Shown: positions 44,901 through 57,510 of the stretch, in pieces
Numbering within the stretch: the stretch's first letter is position 1
How the letters are laid out: every line of letters begins with the position of its first letter
Assembly (NCBI GenBank): GCA_949128135.1
Contig: OX421973.1
Location: 91,264,174 to 91,328,173 of the forward strand
Source of the DNA: Parasteatoda lunata
Lineage: Eukaryota; Arthropoda; Arachnida; Araneae; Theridiidae
Direction of reading: 5' to 3'
DNA: 64,000 bases
Notes under the pieces: generated by a model
Told to the model about the DNA's origin: nothing
Database searches by the model: none
Seen by the model: the letters and a program-made list of their open reading frames with translations, nothing else
Made by a program: the position numbers and the translations under genes

Positions 44901-44914
44901 CTCACTCTTTTTGG

Positions 44915-45172
44915 TAAACATTTGCCTTCGTGGAGGACTTTTTGAGGGAACTAACCCGCATGTGAATTACATGGAGAGGAAAACTAAGAATATCTCCCAC
45001 GGTTTGTCTGACGGCAAGGGGACTCTATCCCATGATCCGTCCACCACTGAGGATATTTTACGTAACCACTGTGGTCGATGCGAGCCGGGTGCCGAATTCG
45101 TATTTTACAGCCATCGATGGGATTCGAACCCGGTTGACCTCATTGGAAGGCGAACTCTCTATCACTGTTGAA
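44915..45172 (-). mobile_element. SINE type 1, tail-truncated
   Basis: Reverse complement carries the B box (GGGTTCGAATCCC), CCTTCCAATGAGGTCAACC and a head start near 45172. The body runs to the AGTCCTCCACGAAGGCAAAT region and then stops, so the shared tail is absent. The plus-strand 94-codon frame reading TEDILRNHCGRCEPGAEF is the SINE antisense, not a gene. Confidence 0.9.
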
Positions 45173-46267
45173 TTTTTACTAACTGGGTAAATTGTAACTT
45201 TGATTTTTAGTACATAAATATTTTCTATAGTTTATATTTCTGTTGAAATTTAAATTACTGAATTTTACAGAAACACATTTTAAAAGCGTTATTTTAAACA
45301 AAATAAAAACGTAGTTACAAAAACAACTTAAGAAATACTGAATCGAAGTCTATTCACGTTGATTACTGAGCTTACCTGATATAACTAATAAAATAATATA
45401 TAAAAAAAAGCGAGAAAAAAAATCATTTTTTAATTAATCATTCATCTCAAATGTAATTTTCATTATACAAATATTTTATACTTATACTAAGTTAGACAAG
45501 GTGGAATAAGTAATTGGTGGAAAGCCAAAGTTTGAAGCTTTCAAGTTCTCACGTGACATAACACTCGACAAATATCCTTTAAAAAGCCGATATATTTCTT
45601 TAAAGCATAAAAAAGAAAACTTTTTTTTTTTTTTCTTTCGCGGGTTTTTTTGAAATCCTACCCCAACTTAAGAATCTGAGAATTGCAATGATTTAGAAAA
45701 GCAGATGAAAAAAAAAAAAATTGAAGGGGAAAGGGGTAAAATAAGACGAAAATGGAGGGATGCCGAAATATTTTCAAGGACGGAGAGCAGAGAAAAAAGG
45801 GATGAAGAGGTTATTATTCGCGGTTTATTGCACATCCCCGAATCGTTTTGGCTCAGTCGTAATTCAAGGGAAAGAAAAGGGTTGGAATAGGGCTATTTGC
45901 ATGCATATATCTGTTTTCTACGTTCATATATCTGCTTTTTGCTCTTGCGAGATATGTGTAATAGAAGAAAGGATGACTTCTTGTGAGCTGATCACGGAGA
46001 ACGCATTTTGATACATCATTATTGTTGATGTTCTGAGCCGTTTGTTGGATTTTGCACACTTTTTCTATATTTTTTTATCTCAGATTGTATAAAGGGGTTG
46101 AGGTAAGGGAAGAAAGAAAAAAAAACACATTGCGCCTGAAATAATGCCTTTTAAAAATGAGGCCTCTTTATATGCGCAGATTTAAGCGTATTTTTGATAT
46201 TTGTGGCAATGATTTTTTTGGAGGGTGATTTTCTGAGCTTTTGCTTTTGGATATATTTTATTTTTTA
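45173..46267. other. Unassigned; GC-richer island at 45500-46110
   Basis: The island includes purine-rich stretches that open several short, mutually inconsistent frames. No gene called. Confidence 0.35.
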
Positions 46268-46622
46268 ATAAATGGCGTGAAGAAACCGATACAGATTGAA
46301 TTTGCGGTTCAACTTCATAGCCTTGTAGTTTTTCAGCCCAACCCGAAAGACGAGCGAACTTCGGGATCCAGCATTAGAAAAATTCACCTTATTGCAGGAA
46401 TTTTTGATGGAACTAAGTCGCCTTTGTGTTACATGGAAAGGAAAAACACGAAACTTCTTCGACGGCAAGGGGATTCTAACCAATGATCGGTCTACCACTG
46501 AAGATATTTTATGTCGGTACTGTGGTTGGTTAGAGCAGCTAGCAGAAATCGTATTAACCAGATACCGCTGGTATTTGATCCTAGGAGGTGAATGCTGTAT
46601 CCCCTCTACCACCTCGGCTCAC
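46268..46622 (-). mobile_element. SINE type 1, nearly full length, diverged
   Basis: Reverse-complemented, the head GAGCCGAGGTGGTAGAGGGG leads into a body with TATCTTCAGTGGTAGACCGA and CTTGCCGTCGAAGAAG-type words, and a tail with CAACCCGAAAGACGAGCG in antisense. More diverged than the 24271 copy. Confidence 0.88.
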
Positions 46623-46642
46623 CCGTTAACTATTTTTTTTTT

Positions 46643-46805
46643 TTAAATATATATAACCGGTGTTGAACAGAAGACCCGATTCTGAGTTTACGACTATCAA
46701 TATTTAATTCCATAGCCTTGCAATTTTGTGCCCAATCCGGAACTCTGGATCAAGAATTGAGACAAACTAGCCTTCGTGAAAAACTTTTGATGGCACTAAC
46801 GCGCC
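46643..46805 (-). mobile_element. SINE type 1, tail and partial body
   Basis: TATAACCGGTGTTGAACAGA, CCATAGCCTTGCAATTTTG and AGCCTTCGTGAAAAACTTTT, in antisense, are the tail and start of the body. It lies 20 bp after the previous SINE in the same orientation. Confidence 0.82.
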
Positions 46806-47174
46806 TTTGACCTAATTTCGCCTGATTTCGAATTTTCTTTGACCTAATTTCGAAATGCTTTCAAGATTTACCCAATGATTTATACGTCGAATCAGAGAGT
46901 ATAACCACTTTTTGATAGCTTTGTAGACACATTAAATGGTGTTTTCTGGAAATTGCTTTTTTCATACTCCGCTTCTCATATGGCCACTCTAACTTTGATC
47001 CAGTTTACCTAAAACGATCATTGAGTAAATTTTAATTTCCGATTGATTAAATATTGTATCTGATCTATTTGTGCATTAATTGGATAATTTACTATTTTAT
47101 TCTCAATATTTCAGAATCAAAACCCCAACTGCAACGAAAAAATATATATATCACTGATATACAAGTTGATAAAT
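46806..47174. other. No feature recognised
   Basis: A CTAATTTCG word repeats near 46812 and 46842; otherwise unassigned. Confidence 0.4.
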
Positions 47175-47275
47175 TACTTAACGTTAACGTTACTAACTTT
47201 AACGCTATTATAACTATAACTATAACTCTAACTAAACTAACTCTAACTATAACTTTAACGTTAATTGGTTAAAAT
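47175..47275. repeat. Degenerate TAACTA/TAACGT simple repeat
   Basis: TAACGTTAAC, ACTATAACTATAACTCTAAC and related words over about 100 bp. Not a telomere-type array. Confidence 0.75.
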
Positions 47276-49049
47276 TCGTTAAATTATATTCAAAATTAAA
47301 TTTTCTGCCAGGAAAATTCTTACATATAACTAACCATATCCATTCAGCTCTCCCAACTTTAAAACAGATTACAAAAATAGATTAATATAAAATTAAATAT
47401 AATTAGTATGTGATCCATAAACTTATCTAGACTCTCGTGACCTTTCTTTTTTATTCCTAACAGTTCGACTGACCCCATTGGTATAACCTCCCTCGATAAG
47501 TTTAAACAGTGATGATATTTTATATCGTTTGCTACAGAATGAAACGCCCTTCGGAAGGAAACACTGTATTAAACCATGTTTCAAAAAATTTCGAACATTT
47601 TAACAACTGACTAAGCAATACTGTCCAAAACCCACTTATTCTACCTTCTAAATCTGAAATTGCTCTTCCATGATATTTGGAGTAATTTTTCTCGGGTGCT
47701 TCCACAACGATCGGTACCATTCATTAACCTATTGTCAGTTTTCCGCACGGCCTATTCTCAAACATATTTCTCCGAGTCCCACGCTTAATTTCACTTTAAC
47801 CGTTCGATAGGCCCCGGTAGATAACACCACCCCCAACCTTAACACAGCCTCCACCCACAAAAATAAAAGTTGACTCGCGTTTCACAAGGATTAAGGAAGA
47901 GGACCCATATATCATAGGGACAAGATTAATTTGGGAACCGAATTATAAATCGATTAATAACGGAGTCGGTGAATTTTTACAAAAATTTTCCTTTGCTGAG
48001 AATAATTAATCATAGCGCGACATCTGTTGCGTACTTATCTGTTGTAGGAGAAACAAGGTCTAACCGTCCGCGTGCCACTTGTCTTCTTGGATTGTTGGTT
48101 CGCAAAGTATAGAATAAGAATGACACAAGATGTGACGGAATAGACTTTTTAAACGTTTTAAAAATTCTAAAACTGATTAGTCACTCTCGTAAAAAAAGTT
48201 TTTTTTTCCATCCGAAGTTCAACAGGTGAATTAAAAAAAGAATAAAAGACGCATTCAAGTATTTGGAAATAGTAAAAGAATGAAAAAGAAAAATAGAATT
48301 ATTTGTTCCTACAATCTACGAATCTTCCTGCAATCTATGAAAAATTTAATTGCCCGTAATTAGTATTAGGAAAAAAATTCATGCACTGTAAATAAATTAC
48401 TTTAAAATAGAAAAAAATATTCAAAAGCTTTAACTGTAAAACAAAAAAAAAAAAAAAATTGGACGACTTAGAATAATTTTTGATCTTATGATCGGATCTC
48501 TTCACGTTTTAGGACTCAATCCTAGTGGTTCTAGGGGGTGACCTCAAATATGCTAATTAATAAGTGCAGACGATATTTTAAGTTACGAAATCAGACACAA
48601 AAACATACTTTCTCTGAAAAAACATACATTTTTTATTGCTGACGGATTTGGTTTTTTGATCTCCAAAATGTAGGGGATAGCGCAGTCTGGGAAATATTAT
48701 CCCTATAGTTTTGCCATGAGAGCACTCCTAAGTTTGGACCCCTTAATGTTAATTTTACTTTTTGCGTATTCCGCCACATCTCGAGAACTTGTAATTGAAA
48801 TATTTCTGCATACAATTATTAAATTCATTTATCTATAGATTATTATATAGAAAAAATGCTAGTTTCCAATAATTATTCATTAATTAATAATATTTTATTT
48901 AATAATAATCGAAAAATTTTGAATTGTATGGCGTACAAATTTTTATATCATTTAAATCATTCAAATAGCTCCCGATAAATTGAATTTTAAATTAAGATGT
49001 CGTATGGTTAAAATTTGATTTCATAAGAATCATATTATATCACATAGAA
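47276..49049. other. Unassigned; GC-richer island at 47440-48140
   Basis: Balanced composition but no exon or transposon motif recognised. Beyond 48150 it is AT-rich. Confidence 0.35.
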
Positions 49050-50165
49050 TCATATAATTTATAAAAAATCAAGTTTCATTTTTCATAATTTAAACTATTT
49101 AGTTAATTAATCGAAAACTTTATGCTTAAATATCATTAAACTAAATAAGTTACTTTAAACATAACAACTAAAATTTTGAAACCTATTTTTAAAAGTTGTT
49201 ATTGCAAAAACACTTAACTGTTAAATGAAACTTAGCAGTCCATTTTCACTACACAATAATTAATTTCAGGCACCATTTCAATTCAAAAATAAATTACAAA
49301 ATATCATAACTGCTTCAAAAATCATTTCAAAACTAATTATTGGTATCCATTTTAGCTTCAGATTATCCAAAATTCACAACCTGAAACTGCCATCAGGCAT
49401 TTTGAAAACAAAATATTAGTATCAATTCAGTATTCACAGCTATAGAATCGCTATAAGGTTTGCATGTAAATAAAGATTAATATATTCTTTATTGCTATGC
49501 TGAGTCTTTATTTAGATAAGAAATTTAAAATATAATTTTCTTAATTTCTTAAAGCAGTATTCTTAGTAAATGCTTTTTAAAGGTTATTTTACACATTTTG
49601 TTTAAAATATTTTTAAAAATCTATGAAAAATTCTATTTATATCCTCCTAAATTGTAACATAAAATCAGAAAAATTATATAAAAAAAAAACATTTTTTTAA
49701 ATAATATAAACTAATTAATTAACTGAAAACTTTGTACTTAAGCTTCGTTAAACTAAATAGATTACTTTTAACAGTACAACTAAAATTATGAAGCCTATTT
49801 TTAAAAGCGATTATTGCCAAAACAACACTAACTTTTAAATGGAACTTAGCAGGCAATCTTCATTTTAATTGGACTACAATAATTAACACCAGGCACCATT
49901 TTAATTCAAAAATAGATTACAGAATATCATAACTACTACGAAAGTCATTTCAGAATTGATTATTAGTATCAATTCAGCTTTAAATTCTCCTGAAATGCCT
50001 TGGAGCACTTTGAGAAATATTTCAGAACTGAATATTGGTATCAATTCAGCTTTAGATTCTCAAATATTCACAGCCATGGAATTGCCGTAAAGTGCTTGCA
50101 TGCAAATAAAGATTAATATATTCTTTATCACTCCAGCAATAGTCTGTGCTGGGTCTTTATTTTGA
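49050..50165. repeat. Diverged tandem duplication of ~500 bp, 612-636-bp offset
   Basis: Copy 1 (about 49050-49515) and copy 2 (about 49680-50165) share TTAATTAA-CGAAAACTTT, ACCTATTTTTAAAAG, CAGGCACCATTT-AATTCAAA, ATATCATAACT, GGTATC-ATT and AATAAAGATTAATATATTCT. Copy 2 also contains an internal partial duplication around TCAGAACTGAATATTGGTAT (about 50020) and TCAGAATTGATTATTAGTAT (about 49950). Confidence 0.85.
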
Positions 50166-51374
50166 TCCATTGCTGCCCCGCTTCTTATATTGGTTGGCAG
50201 TAGAATATATCGTAAAAGTTTATTTTACAAGCTACGAACACTGATGCTATGCATTCGAGATGACCAACTTGGTTCTAATTCGATGCAGAAAGAACATTTC
50301 TTCCTTCCCTTTGCATCGAATGCATCCCCTTCATCAACCATGCGCGTGCACGTATTTCAACCCCCATATAATGCACGTTCGCTTTTTGCACGTAAAACTT
50401 CGAGTAAAAGATCCTGGATGCTTTTATTGGAGGACTATTAAGCATTTCGTACAGCAAACTGGGAGTGATTACATCCCTGTATAGAACGTTCGAAGCGAGA
50501 GGGGGGTGAGATGGGACACTGGAACAGGATCGAATCATCCTTTCGAGTTGACTCTGCAAATTTTATGAACTGCGCCTCGGTTACATGTTTGTTTCAACGG
50601 TAAAACGTGACGGTTGCGAATTTGACGTAATTATCGGAAAACCTTTCGAACAACACGTAGTTCGAATGGGGGGACGGGAATTTCGCAAATGAGTTTAAAC
50701 GCAAAGAAATGGCTGAAGAGAAGTCTCCTGCCGAATTAAAACGAAAGTATTGCGAGTTGTTTCTGCCCCCCACCCCACCCCATATTAGAAAATTAAAGCT
50801 AATACTAATATAAAGACAGAACGCGCTGGTATGTTCTCCGATTTATTCGAATATTCTAGAAGGCTTTTCCTTTTTCCTAAAGACGAGTTGCGCTTGTCAA
50901 GTGACATAGAAGTAATTGAATCAAATCTTGTGTTTTGGTGATGGGAGCAATTTCAAGTTTCTATCCATCTTAAAGAATCGTCAGAGACTGAGTGAAAATT
51001 CTACCATTTTCAATCTTTTTGGTTCCTCCTTCCCCCTCCTGTAAATGTAATAACAAGGCAGAGCATGTAATGACAGGTCGGGTTTAAGAAAATTTCATTT
51101 TTGAAAAGGGATTTAAATTTGAGATCGCATTCCACCTCGAGGCTTTTGTTCAATTCACCTTTAAGTTAATAACTGCGTTTCTCATCTCTTCAGATAAGAG
51201 TAGATTTTTGCACTTGTCATCAGGGAAGTGTATTTATTCGGAAGGAAAGTGAAAATGCTTTAGAAAATTTCATAACACCCCACGCAAGCGGATGATTATT
51301 TTGTGAACAAATAAAATAGATTTCTAATTTTAAATAAATAAACCCACAAGAGAATGAAGAGGTAAGATATTACC
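50166..51374. other. Unassigned GC-richer island
   Basis: A 1.2-kb stretch of relatively balanced composition with three overlapping frames of 74-94 codons on both strands at 50190-50559. They contradict each other and none is recognised. It could be regulatory or part of an old insertion. Confidence 0.35.
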
Positions 51375-51384
51375 TGATTACAAA

Positions 51385-51431
51385 CTTCAACCATTTCAGA
51401 AACAAACAAATATGAAATAACAGTCGACATG

Positions 51432-51468
<37 letters not shown>

Positions 51469-52330
51469 AATTTTTTTTTCTTTACATTCACGTTTGGCAA
51501 CTCTTGAAAATAGGTACCTATTTAATGAAGTGCTTGAAACTTGTTGACTGTTATTTCATATTTGTTTATGCGTTTCAAAAATGGGCAGTCATTTTCGATA
51601 CTTTTTTTAAAACCATTTTTGTTTCACGCTTGGCAACTCTTGAAAATGGGTGCCTATTTTTCCTATTTTTTGAAGTGCTTGAAACATGTTGACTGTTATT
51701 TCATATTTGTTTAAGCGTTTCATAAGTGGGCAGCTATTTTAGAGACTTTTTTTTTTATTTTTAATCGTTTTTGTTTCCTTACATTCACGTTTGGCTCTCT
51801 CTTGAAAATGGGTGCCTATTTTTTAAAGCACTTGAAACGTGTCGACTGTTATTTTATATTTATTTACTTCTTAAACGAATGAAATCTTCAATCAAGTAAT
51901 AGATTTCAAATTGGTTAAGAATAAGTTCTTTAAAATATTAAATTGCTTTTAATGCTACGAAATTCAGTCTTCTCTTAATATATTTTATTGTTACCAGTAA
52001 CCCATAAACCCATTTTCGAGGCTGAATGGATAGAACATTTTTTATTTCTATAATTATCTTTATTTCTAATTATTTTTATTTCTATTTATTTTTATTTTTA
52101 ATTATATTTATTTCTAATAATTTTATTTTTTTACATTCATGCTTTGCAACTTTTGCAAATGGGTGCCTATTTTTTGAAGCGCTTGGAACGATTATTATTT
52201 CATATTTGTTTGTTTCTAAAACGAATGAAGTTTTCAATAAAATAATAGATTTCAAATTGGTCAAATTCTTAAAAATATTAAATTGCTTTAATGCTGGCAA
52301 AGTTTAGTTTATTTTTAATTTATTTTATAG
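51385..52330. repeat. Four diverged repeat units plus one inverted partial unit
   Basis: ACGTTTGGCAACTCTTGAAA-like blocks near 51489, 51628, 51788 and 52139 are followed by GGGTGCCTATTTTT, GAAGTGCTTGAAAC, TTGACTGTTATTTCATATTT in most copies. A larger shared stretch (AACGAATGAAATCTTCAAT, ATAGATTTCAAATTGGT) follows the third and fourth. At 51395-51430 an AACAAATATGAAATAACAGT word is the same motif in reverse, before a T tract at 51432-51464. Confidence 0.83.
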
Positions 52331-52532
52331 CTATAATACATTGTCTATACTACATATGTTTCCTCTATTTCGTTATTATCATCCAGTAGATGCATCCCAT
52401 ATCTAGAGAAATTAAATTGTTCAATTTTTGTTTGTTGTTGCTGTACCTTGTATGGATTAAAACATTCATGAAGATAATTCCAATTCGGAAAAAAATCTAA
52501 CCATTTGATTAGAATTTTATTAAGGTTAATTT

Positions 52533-52602
52533 GGATGGTCGTCAAGGAGTTTGCTTCTTACCAAGAAGGTTCATGGTTCGAATCGTACTTCGGAACTTGA
52601 CG
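52533..52602 (+). mobile_element. tRNA-like SINE head, unrelated to types 1 and 2
   Basis: GGTCGTCAAGGAGTTTGCTT, then CTTCTTACCAAGAAG (a 5-bp stem resembling an anticodon arm), then GGTTCGAATCG, a near-perfect B box. No recognisable body follows. This could be a third SINE family or a tRNA pseudogene. Confidence 0.5.
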
Positions 52603-52745
52603 ATGGAAAATTTATAAAAAAATCACGTAAAAAATTGAATAATTAAAAAAAAACAAAACAATCGAAATTTTAGAAGTTTTAGAAATGTGCAAACTAGAAG
52701 GTATACAGCTTCCATCATACCAAATTTTATGCCGTACCCTGACCA

Positions 52746-52780
52746 ACGGAAAATATCTGGTGTGAGCAGATATTTTCCGT
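52746..52780. repeat. Perfect 14-bp inverted repeat, 7-base loop
   Basis: ACGGAAAATATCTG pairs exactly with CAGATATTTTCCGT. Similar TTTTCCGTA and CAGATTATCTCTG words follow at 52825-52862. The stretch then ends in TTTTTTTACAGTGTA near 52908, which may be the terminus of a MITE, but the other end was not found. Confidence 0.85.
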
Positions 52781-52908
52781 AGCTTACAGGAAATTTCTGT
52801 CAACGTGACTTTTTTTTCTCCATAGCATACAGATTATCTCTGCTGACAAAACTTTTCCGTAATAATCCAGATTTTTATTTATTTATTATTTTTATTTTTT
52901 TACAGTGT

Positions 52909-53585
52909 ACCAACAGAGGAATAATTTTCTTTTTCAAAACAACTTTTAACACGACGATGTAAAAAGGCTTTCTTCTGCCATTTAAGTCTGCTTGGGTAAA
53001 AAAGATGCATAAAACGATGGTTTCATATCCTCGTCTCGAAATTCGATTTTAAATGCGTTTACGCGGATGAGCAACATTTGCATAAAAATCTGCGAATTCT
53101 AAAGCGTATTCTGGGTAGGCAAAGCCTTTTCCGAAAAGATGGAAAGTAGCAACCTTCAGAACGAAAAGACGCGTAAAAGAAATATCTTTCGGAATCGACG
53201 ATCCTTTAACTCGAAGGACTTGAAGGACGGGATTACGTCAAGGATCAAACGATATATTTGCATGGAGACAACGTTTTCCAGAAAAAGAGAGTTGAGAATT
53301 GGGAATCATGCAAAACAGATAACTGTCTTTATATCCCTCAGATGGACTCTTTGAGGTTGAAAAACTACAGTTTTCTGAAAGAGGTTTCCTCCTGGTTTGA
53401 ATCCTAATGTTGAATCATTTTTGGTGCTGGACTGCAAATGCGTCAAAGTACGTCAGCGAATTTTGTTGTTATCGTTTTTGGAAAAATGGCGTTATTCAAA
53501 TTTTGATGACTAAGATGTTTCTAAGAAGATTTTACGCATAATTCTAAGCAATTTTAATCAAAGATAAGATCAATTATAATATAAA
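52909..53585. other. No gene called
   Basis: A GC-richer stretch at 52960-53480 with a 71-codon frame (53139-53354) rich in Arg, Lys and Ser and no recognised domain. Confidence 0.35.
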
Positions 53586-53589
53586 ATTA

Positions 53590-54516
53590 TTCACTGTTTT
53601 TTTTCTTCTATTAGATAAATTGTAGACATTCTTTTAATTAGTAAATAAGTTCAGGCTATTAATTTGAGTGACAAAAATTTTGTATTTATCTTTAAAATTT
53701 TATCAAATATTTTCATAAATCGTACAGTGAAATTTCCTATTATAATTTAATAACGAATTCATAAATTTTGGTTTTTTAACTAAATTATTATATTTAAATC
53801 GTTAAATATACTAGTGAATTAATCAGAGCTAAGAATTATTTTCCCGTAATATTTGAACCCTCAATCATAATTATCAACTTTATAATTATAAAAGAAAGAC
53901 TGCCAATATATTTTTGGTGAAACTATTATTTTTAAAACTGAAATTTAAAAATATTTTATAAAACTTAAACGTCATATCTCTATTATCAATAGAAAGATAT
54001 GGTAAAATGTGCTGAGGAAAAGAAAACTAGACGTAGAAAAATAAGTAAAAGTAAAACAGGGACTAGATAGGAAAAAAAATTATTCAAATTTTTTTTTTCT
54101 CTTTGAAAGATTGTAAGAATTTTTTAATTAGTTAAAGTTTATTTGAAATAAGTTTAGGTAATTAATTAGAGTGACAGAAATGTTACCATTATCGTTAATA
54201 TCTTATGAAATATTTTCATAAATCGTACATTAAAATTTAATATCATAATTTAATAACGAATTCATAAATTTTTTTTTCTAACTAAATTATTGAATTTAAA
54301 TAATTAAATATACTATTGAATTAATATCAGCTAATAATTATGCTTATTTAATATTTTGAAACTGAGATTTAAAAATATTTTACAAAAACTTTAACGTCAT
54401 GTCTCTTATTAATTATCAATGCAATATAATATGGTAAAATGTGCTGAAAAAAAAAAGGAAAAAAAAAAAAAAAACTAGACGTAGAAAAATAAGTAAACGT
54501 AGAATAGGGACTAGAT
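53590..54516. repeat. Diverged tandem duplication, ~480-bp unit
   Basis: Copy 1 (about 53590-54075) and copy 2 (about 54085-54516) share TTTCATAAATCGTACA, AATTTAATAACGAATTCATA, AACGTCAT-TCTCT, GGTAAAATGTGCTGA and AACTAGACGTAGAAAAATAA in order. Both end in GGGACTAGAT; in copy 2 the hAT element starts right there. Confidence 0.9.
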
Positions 54517-55520
54517 CAGGGGTCACCAAACTTTTTTGATCATCGACCCCTATATAATTTTTCGAAATCTTCATCGACCCCCATAAAAGTAATTTTCTGT
54601 TAATTAAAATAAAACTCTATTAGATACTGTGTTTGTACATTTATTTTATGATTTTAAACATTTATTAAAGTAATAGTACATTGTGTAACAATAGTTTTAT
54701 GAAAAATATATATTTATGTTGAAATTTAAATACCTTAATATTTATTAAATAATAAGTAATTATGAATAAGTAGAAATAATAAGTAAAGTAACTACAGATT
54801 TATTGCTTCTTAATCAATGAGATGGGTGTGCCTGGTGTTTTATTGCAAGGTTCGCTATATTGGGCTCAAAATTAGTCAATTTTAATTTTCGTCAAAATTG
54901 GTCAATTTTGTAATTTTCGTAAAAAAATACAAAGTGTGCTATAGTTTTGTCGCGGGCTGTATTAATCCATATTATTAATGCTTACCTTCTTTTTTTTACA
55001 TGCACTGATAATTAAAATTGATATCTAAACTAAATGAAGGGTTTAATCGAAACAATAGCTAATTATCCAAAACTATAAAAGTTTTAATAATGGCACTGCA
55101 AATATACAACACTGTTCACAGTTTGCAAAGATAACTGAAACTGCGTATGATATTTGCGTTTGTAACGTCAATGCTGCTCGTCACACGTGACATTTGGACA
55201 AGCGCACACATGCATATAACTTATAAACTGTGCTGAGTTCGTGCCACTGAGCGCCGGTACGTAAATACTTGTTTCACTCGAATAAATATACGTTTATTAA
55301 TTTTATAAAGAAACTGATATTAGGTCAATTATAAAAAAATTCACAAATTTTACATACTCAATTAGGTACGTGTGATTTGCGTATTAAGAACTGTTTTTTC
55401 TTCCACCCACCGACCCTTCCGATTCGGATCGACCCCCATTCGACCCCCTGGCTCAGATCGACCCCCGCTTTTGTTAAATAGACCCCTGAGGGTCTATATA
55501 GACCACTTAGGCGACCTCTG
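54517..55520. mobile_element. Non-autonomous hAT element, 1004 bp
   Basis: Left end CAGGGGTCACCAAACTTTTT; right end reverse-complemented CAGAGGTCGCCTAAGTGG. Flanks GACTAGAT (54509-54516) and GATTAGAT (55521-55528) form an 8-bp duplication with one mismatch. ATCGACCCC words repeat near both ends as subterminal motifs. No transposase reading frame. The empty-site equivalent in copy 1 of the host repeat (GGGACTAGATAGG near 54058) supports the boundary. Confidence 0.92.
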
Positions 55521-55528
55521 GATTAGAT

Positions 55529-57510
55529 AAACGTATTGTAGAGTACTATGCAAATGCAATATAGAGTACTAAGTATTTTAAACTTGATATGTGCTGTGTA
55601 AACATGCTATAGACTACTGTATCAATATTAACTTAAATATTCATTAAGAATTTTAAATCAAAATAAATATTCTGAATAATAATGTCTACACAGTACGTTT
55701 AGCTTTTTAGAAGCTTTGAATATAATAAATTGTTAAAACATAACCCATTCGTGTAACACTGTATTGTTGTAAATTTAAGCCCAATTCAAAAATTAGGCAA
55801 ACTTCTGATTCAAATATGGGAACAAATTCGCAATTTTTTTAATCGAACTAATCAACAGTCCTGCCACATATAAGGGAAAGTACATATTCCTTTAGAATTA
55901 ATAATTATTAATGTAATTTTTTAAAAAAATTCTTAAATCGAGGTTAATAGCTGTTAAACAAAAAACAATTTATTTCGACTTTTAAAAAATAAAGCTTTAA
56001 TGCATTCATTTTATTTAAATAAATAAACGAATGAAAGTTTTGAATGGAGGAAAAAGGAAATTACTCCAGACGTCTGTCCAGTAACTGCCCTGTTATGTAC
56101 TGAAAGACTTTCTCTGAAATAAGTATATAATTACAATAAATTACAGTAGATAGAAAAGTTAATAAATATTAATAAGAAATTAATTACAAATGTATAAATA
56201 ATGTTTCTTTAACAATCTTTTATAAAAGTTTTCATTTAACAAATCATTTAACTTCTACATAAAAAAAAGATAAGTTGACAACTAGAGAAATGAAAGTATT
56301 GTGAGTAATTTTTTTTTCAATACCATAAAACCTCATAAAAAAATTAGGGTGGTTAATTTCATTTCAAAAAAGTAAAAACAACAAGCATCCTTTTTTGAAT
56401 CATTTCAAGTGAAAATTTTGAAATAAATTTGAAAATTTAATTTTCCTTTTCACAATAAGTATTTTTTTTCCATTTTGAAACTTCTTTTCTGTGTAATTGT
56501 GAAAAATTGTGAAATAAAAATTTTTACGTTTTCGTTTAATTTGTGGTTAACTTCACATCCCTTAAAAGCGTAAAGTTAAATTTTTTTCAAATAAAGAGCT
56601 TTGGAATTGTAGGAAATCCAAATAGTAAATTAAAAACATTTTAAAAAAATATTAAATACACATTGCTTTCAAATTGGATTTATTAGTTTAAATAAATAAA
56701 AATTTGAGCTGAAAATTTATTTTTTCTCTGATTAAATTTTATATTTCAGTAACGTGACATCATTGTTCATACATTTTAAAACTAAGGCCGCATATGATTG
56801 TGAACGACTAAATTGCAAAATAATTACAATAATACAATTTCTTCACAACTTTTTGAAAAACGTTATTACCAATAGATGGCGCCATACTTATTTAGAAAAC
56901 TATCTAAGCCACCTTCTCTTCTTCTACCTATTCACATAGGAAAAACTACGAGTAGAATTATTTTAATTCTAATTATAAATAAATATTTTCCTTTTAATCG
57001 TCTCAATAATTAGTTTTGTTAATAAGGAATTTATGTAAAAGAAACTGATACACAGCGGAAAGCTATTAATGAGCAGTAAATAAACAAAACAAAAAAAGAA
57101 AAAAGTAATTTACAACAGGAATTTATTTGGTTTGCAGCGGAAGAGGGAGGAGGATTAAGGGGAATCATTAAAATTTTAATTATTAAAAAATTATTACGTA
57201 AATGATTAAAAAGAAAATAGTAGACTAAAATTTGTCTTTAGTTTTTATATTTAATTAATTTTTTACCTGTTTATTATCTCCAGCAATCTGTAATAAAAAT
57301 TTCACTATTCTAATTTAAATACTAATGCAAAGTTTCTTCGTCATTAAAATAACAATATAATTCTAATAATAAAACTAATAGCAATAATTTATATAAGTGT
57401 GCTGAAATAATTTTAACTTGTAAAAAATAATTTTGACTTGCATTTTAAAAAAATTAAAAGCATTGTATTTTTCGTCTATATTATGATATTCATCTTATTT
57501 CAAATACTAC
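55529..57510. other. AT-rich; decayed SINE tail at 55760-55885
   Basis: At about 55775-55885, AAGCCCAATTCAAAAATTAG, TGATTCAAATATGGGAACAA and ATCGAACTAA resemble the antisense of the type 1 SINE tail and body, but the match is weak. Elsewhere only AT-rich sequence. Confidence 0.4.

Noticed and set aside
44887..45171. 94-codon frame with a Cys/His-containing peptide
   Set aside because: It is the antisense reading of a type 1 SINE; similar peptides arise at other antisense SINE copies such as 46392-46646.
47175..47275. Telomere-type repeat
   Set aside because: Units are irregular TAACTA/TAACGT words, not TTAGG or TTAGGG arrays.
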